A stretch of 37,436 nt of DNA from an uncultured Planctomycetota bacterium (lineage in GTDB: Bacteria; Planctomycetota; Phycisphaerae; SM23-33): positions 1-37,436 of the forward strand of contig CAITIS010000148.1 of NCBI GenBank assembly GCA_903892515.1, written 5' to 3'. Both the position numbers and the translations under genes were made by a program. The notes below the pieces were generated by a model that did no database searches, was not told where the DNA came from, and worked only from the letters and a program-made list of their open reading frames with translations. Of this stretch, positions 32,208 through 37,436 are shown piece after piece (within the stretch, counting starts at the first letter, position 1; each line of letters opens with the position of its first letter).

Positions 32208-32957
32208 TTGAATAGGCCACAGGCACATATCGTGGTGCAACCGACGGCCGCCATGGCCGCCCAGCACCTCGTCGAACACATTATCTCCATCGCCCAGCAA
32301 GCGACTGCGCAGGCGAGCAGCTGCTCCATCGCCCTGTCAGGCGGCACGACGCCGCGGGAGGCCTACCGCCTGCTGGCCACCCAGCCGCTCAGCGAGCAGG
32401 TGCCCTGGGACAAAATGGAAGTCTTCTTCGGCGATGAGCGGGACGTCTCGCCCGACAACGTCGAGAACAACTACCGCATGGCCTCGAATCTGCTGCTGGA
32501 TCACGTGCCGGTTCCGCTATCGCACGTGCACCCGATGCCCACCGATGCCAGCGACATGAACGCAGCCGCCCGGCAGTACGAGGAACTCATCCGGCGCCTC
32601 GTGCCCGCGCGCGACGGCGACCTGCCTAGCTTCGACGTCATCCTGCTGGGCATGGGCGGCGAAGGCCACACCGCCAGCCTGTTCCCCGAAACGCCGGCCG
32701 TGTGCAACCACGAGCAGCTGGTGGTGTCGCATTTCGTGCCGGTGATCGGGCGCAACCGCATGACCTTCACGTTCCCGCTGATCAACGCGGCCCGCAACGT
32801 GATCTTCTTCGTGACCGGCGCGGACAAGGCCAAGGCCGTCGCGGCCGTGCTGTCGGACATGGAAGCCCGCTACGCCATGCCCGCCGCCCACGTCGCCCCC
32901 CGCCACGGCCAACTGTTCTTCTACCTCGACGCCGAGGCCGCAAGACTGCTGCACTGA
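32208..32957 (+). CDS. pgl: 6-phosphogluconolactonase
   Basis: 249 residues, DevB/SOL type. Hydrolyses the lactone made by glucose-6-phosphate dehydrogenase. Family motifs are IALSGGTTPREAYRLL (41-56), FFGDERDVSPDNVENNYRMA (73-92) and LLGMGGEGHTASLFP (146-160). No ATG is usable: the frame upstream translates repeat family B. TTG at 32208 has GGGGAG seven bases upstream and begins just where the conserved fold starts, so I take TTG as the start; another TTG at 32202 is too close to the Shine-Dalgarno. Follows zwf, its functional partner. Confidence 0.92.
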   Translation: MNRPQAHIVVQPTAAMAAQHLVEHIISIAQQATAQASSCSIALSGGTTPREAYRLLATQPLSEQVPWDKMEVFFGDERDVSPDNVENNYRMASNLLLDHVPVPLSHVHPMPTDASDMNAAARQYEELIRRLVPARDGDLPSFDVILLGMGGEGHTASLFPETPAVCNHEQLVVSHFVPVIGRNRMTFTFPLINAARNVIFFVTGADKAKAVAAVLSDMEARYAMPAAHVAPRHGQLFFYLDAEAARLLH

Positions 32958-32985
32958 TGCGAGACTGAGCAGCGGTTCAGGCCGC

Positions 32986-33100
32986 AAACTCCTCTCCCTT
33001 CGAGGGAGAGCTACCGCCTTCATGCGGGGGTGAGGGGCGGAGATGCCAAGCAACCCTCACCCTGCCCTCTCCCACAGGGAGAGGAGTGCAGAGGCATGGC
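32986..33100. repeat. Family E element, copy 2
   Basis: AAACTCCTCTCCC at the left and GGGAGAGGAGTGCAGAGGCATGG at the right, with internal AGCTACCGCCTT and CAACCCTCACCC. Closely similar to 25425-25535 across ~110 bp. Confidence 0.8.
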
Positions 33101-33144
33101 ACTTGGCGAGCAAACGGCGCCCGCGGTCCAACGCAGGAGGTTCA

Positions 33145-33924
33145 ATGCCGTACGTCGTAGTCCAGCAGGAGTTGTCCCCGCCTGACAAAGCGAGGTACGT
33201 CCAGGCCTTGACGAACGCGCAGGTCTTCACGCGGCCAGACGTGACCATCATGGGCCGGCACTTATCGCCTATCCTCGCTCGAAATCTTCCGCTTCCCAGT
33301 GCCCAGGCCATTGAGGCCGCACTGGCCGGCGAGGGCATAGCCAGCACCGTTGTGGAACAGTCCCTCGTGCTGCCGCCCCCGCCGCGCCAGCGAACCATGC
33401 GAATGGAGATCAGCCCCGACGGCCTGCTGATCCTGGACGCAACTGGTCAGAAGAGCATGCTCCCCTGGCCGGCCGTCATCGTCATCGCCTGCGGCGTGGT
33501 GATGAAGAACGAAGAGCAGACCGAGAAGATTCCCCTGTCAGACACGCTTGACCCGGACTCGATCACGCGGCCCGGCGGAAAAACCCTGGGCCGGTACACC
33601 ATCGCTCCATACATGTACTTCGACAAACACGTCGACCGGCAGGTCACGCTGCTGGAGGTGGCGACTCAACTGGAGCGGTACCAGTTGATCCAGGACGAGG
33701 CCAGCTATGACTCCGGAGACCAGCCCGTCGGCCGCAACGCCCGGGAAAGTTTTCTGATCCTGGTGCGACAGATTCGGGCCATGGCCACTTCAGCCTGGAT
33801 CAACAGCGGAGCGGCCGGGCTGCTTCAAGAGCCGCCCCAGGACGTGACGTACCAGAATGATCGCCTCTTCGACGATGAACTGGCCTGGCTACGCTGGAAG
33901 GCGGTTCAGGAGTTGGCGGGCTAG
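33145..33924 (+). CDS. Protein of unknown function
   Basis: 259 residues, not recognised. The start is well supported by GCAGGAGG 5 nt before the ATG. No signal peptide is seen; a single hydrophobic stretch (SMLPWPAVIVIACGVVM, about 104-120) is too weak to call a membrane segment. The middle holds a beta-rich region (TMRMEISPDGLLILDATGQ) followed by the hydrophobic strand. The C-terminus is helical (LAWLRWKAVQELAG). It is downstream of pgl but separated by a family E element, so a shared function is not implied. Confidence 0.7.
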   Translation: MPYVVVQQELSPPDKARYVQALTNAQVFTRPDVTIMGRHLSPILARNLPLPSAQAIEAALAGEGIASTVVEQSLVLPPPPRQRTMRMEISPDGLLILDATGQKSMLPWPAVIVIACGVVMKNEEQTEKIPLSDTLDPDSITRPGGKTLGRYTIAPYMYFDKHVDRQVTLLEVATQLERYQLIQDEASYDSGDQPVGRNARESFLILVRQIRAMATSAWINSGAAGLLQEPPQDVTYQNDRLFDDELAWLRWKAVQELAG

Positions 33925-33947
33925 GGACGGAGCTCTGGGCTTCCCCA

Positions 33948-34163
33948 CTAGTTGTCCTGGAAGCCCCGCGCGGGCCCGCGGCACACATACTGCCCGTTGA
34001 CGTATAGCCGGTATCTGGCGTCGGCCGTGATGTGGATGCTGCCCCGGCCGCGTTTGCCCGGACGGAACACCAGACGCGCCTGCATCCAGTTGTTGACGTT
34101 GTCGACAAATTGCTCGGTATGCCATATCCACTTTGCCAGGCCAAAGACGGTTCTAATGTCCAA
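33948..34163 (-). pseudogene. N-terminal remnant of a GH78 alpha-L-rhamnosidase-like gene
   Basis: About 71 codons from a possible TTG start with AAAGG upstream. AKWIWHTEQFVDNVNNWMQ, then ITADARYRLYVNGQYVCRGP, match the N-terminal sandwich of GH78-type rhamnosidases, whose full length is about 700-1000 residues. A TAG stop follows directly after the first ~70 residues, and no continuation is found before the next gene. In the opposite direction the frame runs into a PEP-CTERM tail. A truncated, non-functional piece is the simplest reading. Confidence 0.6.
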
Positions 34164-34439
34164 AGCAATATGCCTTTCTGGACGGCCCGGGGCTCGCGCA
34201 GACCGTAGCATGTCATTCTGGCATGCCTGGTGGCGTCGAATCAATGCCAAGCCGCCCAGAACCAGCAAGCCCATCGTCGCGAGCTCGGGCACGCTGCTCT
34301 TGCCGAAATTGGCTTCGAGGATGACGTAGTCTTTGAAGGTCACCAGGCCATCGCCGTTGAAGTCACCGTTGGCCCAGGTTCCGCTGGCACCAAAGCCGAG
34401 TTCCAGGAAAATATAGTCCAGGCGCCTGGAGAAGTGCAC
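34164..34439 (-). pseudogene. C-terminal remnant of a dockerin-like/PEP-CTERM protein
   Basis: About 92 codons open in the same frame as the GH78 remnant. GDFNGDGLVTFKDYVILEANFG (residues ~25-46, counting from the first codon of the frame) is an EF-hand/dockerin-type calcium loop. VPELATMGLLVLGGLALIRR (50-69) is a PEP-CTERM-type anchor with PEL for PEP. The rest of the protein is missing upstream, where the frame hits the stop codon of the URO-D gene 33 nt further. It reads through the usual end of the anchor into the GH78 piece, so it is a junction of two gene fragments. Confidence 0.6.
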
Positions 34440-34472
34440 GCCCGGAGAGTTCGGCCTTCGGCTGCGGCCAGA

Positions 34473-35528
34473 TTATGGCACTGGACCGTGAACTTCGCTG
34501 GTTGGCGGCAACTGCGATTTCGCAACGTCTACGATCGCGGCGATGTTGGCGACGGGAGTTTCAGCCGGAGCGGCGCCGGCGGGGGCGAGTATGTACCCAC
34601 CTTCACGGAACAACTCGAGCATCCGTTGCGCCTGGCGACGATTGTCATCCGGGCTGCCCAGCGGAATCGTGCTCTGGCTGCCCAGGCCGCCCCAAAAGGT
34701 CACATGCCGTCCGTACTGGCGCTGGCAAAACTCCACATCCATGGCCTCGGGCTGAAGAGGATGCACGACCTCCACTCCGATGTCGATGAGGTCGGGCAGG
34801 ATCTCCGTGATATTGCCGCAGGAGTGAATCATCACCACCAGCCCGGCCTGGCGGGCCGCTGCGTAGATTCGACGATAGGGTTCCTTGAAAACGCTCCGCC
34901 ATAGCTTGGGGTCGATCATCAGGCCGCGCTGGAGGCCCCAGTCATCTCCAAAGCGGATGCCGTCGGCGCCCATGCCGGCCAAGCGGCTTGTCAGGGCGCA
35001 CGAATAGTCCGCCAGGCGCGCCGTCAACTCTTCGATGAATCCCCTTTCCGTCGCCAGCCAGGCCAGGTAATTCTCGAACCCGCACAGCGACCATGCGCGT
35101 TCAAATAGCCCGCTGCCATAGGCGACGATGAAATGGTCGGGATGCTTTTGGCGGGTCGCCGGAACGCGATCCCAACGGCCAGTCGCGGCCACATCCGGGA
35201 AACGAAACCCCTTTAGGCTGGGCTCATGCAGCGGCACGCTCGCTAGGCCCCCCCAATCTCCAACGCTGCGATCTCGTGCCTCCCGGTGCCAAAGCGTCCC
35301 GAATTCATCGCGGACCAGTCCCATCTCCAGAGGCGCTTCGTCGGCACTTGGAGGAGCGATGGCTCCGACCCACACGATGTGATCCCCGGTGGCGCTCAGT
35401 AGGTCGTTGGTCCCGAAATGCGTCCGAAGCCTGGCGGCCAAGGCCTGGGTCAGATCGAACTGCCAGGGGATCGCGTCCATGCCTGTGCGGCGGATTGACG
35501 CGAAGACTCGCTCTCGTTTCGTCAACAT
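34473..35528 (-). CDS. Uroporphyrinogen decarboxylase (URO-D) family protein
   Basis: 351 residues, TIM barrel of the URO-D superfamily. This includes true heme-pathway decarboxylases and zinc methyltransferases of the MtaA/MtbA type. HSCGNITEILPDLIDIG (235-251, with H235 and C237) and VVHPLQPEAMDV suggest the methyltransferase/unknown branch. The N-terminal substrate-binding arginines of HemE are not evident. In planctomycetes such proteins are often found among sugar-catabolism genes. Here it is divergent from a LacI-type regulator, which may control it. GGGAG precedes the ATG at 35528; a longer ORF start lacks this. Substrate undetermined. Confidence 0.85.
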   Translation of the reverse strand: MLTKRERVFASIRRTGMDAIPWQFDLTQALAARLRTHFGTNDLLSATGDHIVWVGAIAPPSADEAPLEMGLVRDEFGTLWHREARDRSVGDWGGLASVPLHEPSLKGFRFPDVAATGRWDRVPATRQKHPDHFIVAYGSGLFERAWSLCGFENYLAWLATERGFIEELTARLADYSCALTSRLAGMGADGIRFGDDWGLQRGLMIDPKLWRSVFKEPYRRIYAAARQAGLVVMIHSCGNITEILPDLIDIGVEVVHPLQPEAMDVEFCQRQYGRHVTFWGGLGSQSTIPLGSPDDNRRQAQRMLELFREGGYILAPAGAAPAETPVANIAAIVDVAKSQLPPTSEVHGPVP

Positions 35529-35655
35529 GGGGCATCTCCCAATCGCGGCCTGCAGACACGCTTGTAAGTCACAATTGCGCCACCCAGCCAACTGCCGGCG
35601 CGGCAAGGAGGGATCGCATCATGCAGCATCATGCACTCTCGCTCTTCCTGGAACC

Positions 35656-35772
35656 GGTTTCATAACCGGTTTGACCCGTGGCACAGCCGCCCTCGGCTGT
35701 GGCTGTTGCGGCCATATCAATGTCCTCTCTCACGGTTTGACGCCCGAGGGCGGGCGCACCACGGTTATGAAA
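35656..35772. repeat. Family A palindromic element, full copy
   Basis: Starts GGTTTCATAACCGG and ends CCACGGTTATGAAAGC, so the ends are a clear inverted repeat. Near-identical to 4314-4429. It lies between the divergent URO-D gene and the LacI-type regulator. The rest of that 443-bp gap holds no gene. Confidence 0.85.
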
Positions 35773-35842
35773 GCGATTCTGGCATCAGTTACCTGTCATG
35801 GCGTCATGCAACCCAACACGGCGAAATATACCATACAACCGC

Positions 35843-35871
35843 TTGACCTCGCAATGGCATTATGCCACTAT
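35843..35871 (+). promoter_or_regulatory. Putative promoter with overlapping palindrome before the LacI-type gene
   Basis: TTGACC (35843-35848), a 17-nt spacer and CACTAT (35866-35871). The perfect 13-bp palindrome TGGCATTATGCCA (35855-35867) sits between and over the boxes, where an autorepressor would bind. A second loose repeat (TTGGCGATAATGGCG) lies at about 35873-35887. The palindrome lacks the central CG common in LacI-family operators. Confidence 0.4.
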
Positions 35872-35971
35872 ATTGGCGATAATGGCGTATTCAATCGCTT
35901 GTCTTGGCATGACTGCGACGGCATGATGCCGATGGTCGCCCCAGGCCGGGAAAGCCAGCGAGAGCCGGTGG

Positions 35972-36997
35972 ATGAAGACAGAAGGCAAGAGCACGATCAT
36001 GGATCTGGCGAGTCGCTTGGGCTTGGACAAGTCCACCGTTTCGCTCGCGCTTCGTGGCAGCTCTCGCATCAGCGACAAAACCCGTCAGCGGGTCCGGCAG
36101 GCGGCCCTTGAGCTGGGGTATCGTCCCAACCTGGCGGCCAGGTTGCTGGCTTCCAAGTCGCCACAGGTCGTGGGGCTGCTGTTGCCTGGGGATCTGCAGG
36201 GCCTGAGGGAGGAGGTCACGGTGAGGACCATCCAGGGGTTGGCCAGAGGCGCATCGGCCGCCAACATGATGCTGGTGGTTCTTGCTGGTCAAGACCTGTT
36301 CGAGGTCGGTCGGGAGGGGCAAGGGGCAGGGCTTCAGCCGGATGGCCTGCTCGTCTGGGGCAGTGTTTCGGCCAATGTCGCCGGCGCGCTTCACTCGCCC
36401 GCTCGGCCTGCGGTGGTGCTCGACCCCAACGACGCTTCTTACGCCTCCTACGCCGGGCCGGCTGTGCGTATCGATAACGCCGGCGGCGCCGCCCAGATCG
36501 TTTCTCACCTGCTGGAGCAGGGAACCGAGCGTCTGCTCTTCGTCCAAGCCGACCCCAACCATCTCGGCCATCAGCAGCGTTGGCGCGGGGCGCGAGAGTG
36601 CTGGCTGGCCAGTCGCTCGCTCGACGGGCTTTCGTTCTGTTGCCTGGACGAGTTGACCGATTCCTTGCTGGCCGCGTTTGTGGCCGGACCGAACGCGTCT
36701 ATCTTCTGCTCCAACGACCTGTGTGCGATGGAGGTGTGGCATCGCTTGGCCAAGGCCGGCGTTTCGGTGCCCGGGCAGGTTCTGCTGGCGGGCTTCGATG
36801 GCGACCGTTCCGGTGGGTTGATCGGCTTGACCACGGCCCTGTTCGACTGCGACGGACTTGCCCAGAAGGGCTTTGAGTTGCTCACGGGCTTGCTGAAGTC
36901 GCCAGCCACGGCGGGCGAACCGGTCATCCTGAGCGTGCAGATGCGTCCAGGCCTCACGACGCGACGAATCGCAGCACAGCCGCCCTCCTCTACGTGA
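35972..36997 (+). CDS. LacI-family transcriptional regulator
   Basis: 341 residues. The N-terminal HTH is typical (STIMDLASRLGLDKSTVSLALRG), followed by the hinge helix (YRPNLAARLLASKSPQVVGLL) and a periplasmic-binding-protein-like effector domain (about 65-325; ASIFCSNDLCAMEVWHRLAK and LLAGFDGDRSGGL fit the family). It would bind a sugar or derivative and regulate neighbouring genes, such as the dehydrogenase 43 nt downstream and perhaps the divergent URO-D gene. The last codons, encoding AAQPPSST, come from a family A repeat fragment (CGCAGCACAGCCGCCCTC), so the natural C-terminus seems replaced or extended by repeat sequence. Confidence 0.9.
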   Translation: MKTEGKSTIMDLASRLGLDKSTVSLALRGSSRISDKTRQRVRQAALELGYRPNLAARLLASKSPQVVGLLLPGDLQGLREEVTVRTIQGLARGASAANMMLVVLAGQDLFEVGREGQGAGLQPDGLLVWGSVSANVAGALHSPARPAVVLDPNDASYASYAGPAVRIDNAGGAAQIVSHLLEQGTERLLFVQADPNHLGHQQRWRGARECWLASRSLDGLSFCCLDELTDSLLAAFVAGPNASIFCSNDLCAMEVWHRLAKAGVSVPGQVLLAGFDGDRSGGLIGLTTALFDCDGLAQKGFELLTGLLKSPATAGEPVILSVQMRPGLTTRRIAAQPPSST

Positions 36998-37040
36998 TTC
37001 CGCGGCTGTCTCATGAACTGAATCAGAAGGGAAATGCCAA

Positions 37041-37436
37041 ATGCTTGCAGCAGTCTTGGAAGGCTTCGATCGGCTGGTTCTCAAGGACGTTCCCATGCCC
37101 ACGCCCGGCGAAGGCGAGGTCGTCGTGCGAATCCGCAGTTGCGGCTTCTGCGCCACCGACTACAAGGCCATCAAGGGCGTCCGCCGCAACGTAAGCTTTC
37201 CGTTCATTCCCGGCCATGAGCCCGCCGGCATGGTTTCGGCGGTGGGCAGGGGCGTGCATCATTTCCGCGAGGGCGACGAGGTCATCTGCCAGCCGTCGGG
37301 CTTCTGCGGCTTCTGCCATCACTGTCGCGAGGGCAACACGCACTACTGCGAGCATGCCTTCACCACCGGCGGCGATGGCCCCGCCGACGTCTGGCCCGGC
37401 GCGTTTGCTGAGTACATGCGGACGAAGGAAACCTGC
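37041..37436 (+). CDS. Zinc-dependent alcohol dehydrogenase family protein, N-terminal part
   Basis: 132 codons, running off the window end. The GroES-like domain of medium-chain dehydrogenases is clear. The catalytic zinc site has C37 (CGFCATDY) and H59-E60 (PGHEPAG). The structural zinc site has C89, C92, C95 and C103. AAGGGA precedes the ATG. It lies 43 nt after the LacI-type gene on the same strand, so it is a probable regulon member, likely oxidising a polyol or sugar. Cofactor-binding and substrate regions are outside the window. Confidence 0.93.
   Translation, partial: MLAAVLEGFDRLVLKDVPMPTPGEGEVVVRIRSCGFCATDYKAIKGVRRNVSFPFIPGHEPAGMVSAVGRGVHHFREGDEVICQPSGFCGFCHHCREGNTHYCEHAFTTGGDGPADVWPGAFAEYMRTKETC

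Noticed and set aside
1..37436. tRNA or rRNA genes
   Set aside because: No T-loop signature with a matching acceptor stem, and no rRNA-like stretch, was seen on either strand by eye; a tRNAscan or Infernal run would settle this.

Overview
The window is a GC-rich (judged by eye at 60-65%), densely coding bacterial segment. Several features point to a planctomycete, most likely of the class Phycisphaerae: PEP-CTERM and dockerin-like protein tails, a large share of carbohydrate-active enzymes, short lipoprotein/secreted-protein pairs of unknown function, and intergenic spacers packed with families of short palindromic repeats. The taxonomic placement is inference; no rRNA or other marker gene is present.

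Layout. Positions 1-4308 hold the tail of a PEP-CTERM protein, a 4Fe-4S ferredoxin, a family-4 uracil-DNA glycosylase and a two-gene secreted protein/lipoprotein unit. Positions 4525-9409 hold a GH2 glycosidase, an FMN-dependent oxidoreductase, RNase D and a VapBC-type toxin-antitoxin pair. Positions 9679-14693 hold coaD, an archaeal/eukaryotic-type proS, a first cold-shock gene, and a B12-binding radical SAM enzyme overlapping a small unknown gene. Positions 14734-20157 hold a candidate small RNA gene, nadD, an FAH-family hydrolase, a NarL-like regulator with a degenerate receiver, rpiB, a second cold-shock gene and a secreted 3D-domain protein. Positions 20344-28044 hold a hexosaminidase D-like GH20 enzyme, a serine-biosynthesis operon (class V aminotransferase and serA) and a GH94 phosphorylase. 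Positions 28367-33924 hold an ACT-ACT regulator paired with a UPF0210 protein, then zwf, pgl and an unknown gene. Positions 33948-37436 hold a fused remnant of two broken genes (PEP-CTERM tail and GH78 N-terminus), a URO-D-family protein, a LacI-type regulator and the start of a zinc alcohol dehydrogenase.

How the genes fit together. GH2, GH20, GH94, the GH78 remnant, LacI/dehydrogenase and URO-D genes suggest a saccharide degrader that takes in oligosaccharides. zwf, pgl and rpiB supply the pentose phosphate pathway; the aminotransferase and serA make serine; nadD and coaD make NAD and CoA.

The most unusual content is between genes. (1) At 14734-14829 on the minus strand there is what looks like a free-standing small RNA: a TTGACA-17-TACTAT promoter, two hairpins whose loops both carry CCUCC, the anti-Shine-Dalgarno core, and an intrinsic terminator. 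(2) Both cold-shock genes sit behind TTGACA promoters with untranslated leaders of about 180 nt. (3) Heptanucleotide arrays (CCCGATT type) occur seven times, and at three sites they abut the same end of a hairpin repeat. (4) A palindromic repeat of about 115 bp occurs in several full and partial copies, and one fragment supplies the C-terminal codons of the LacI-type regulator.
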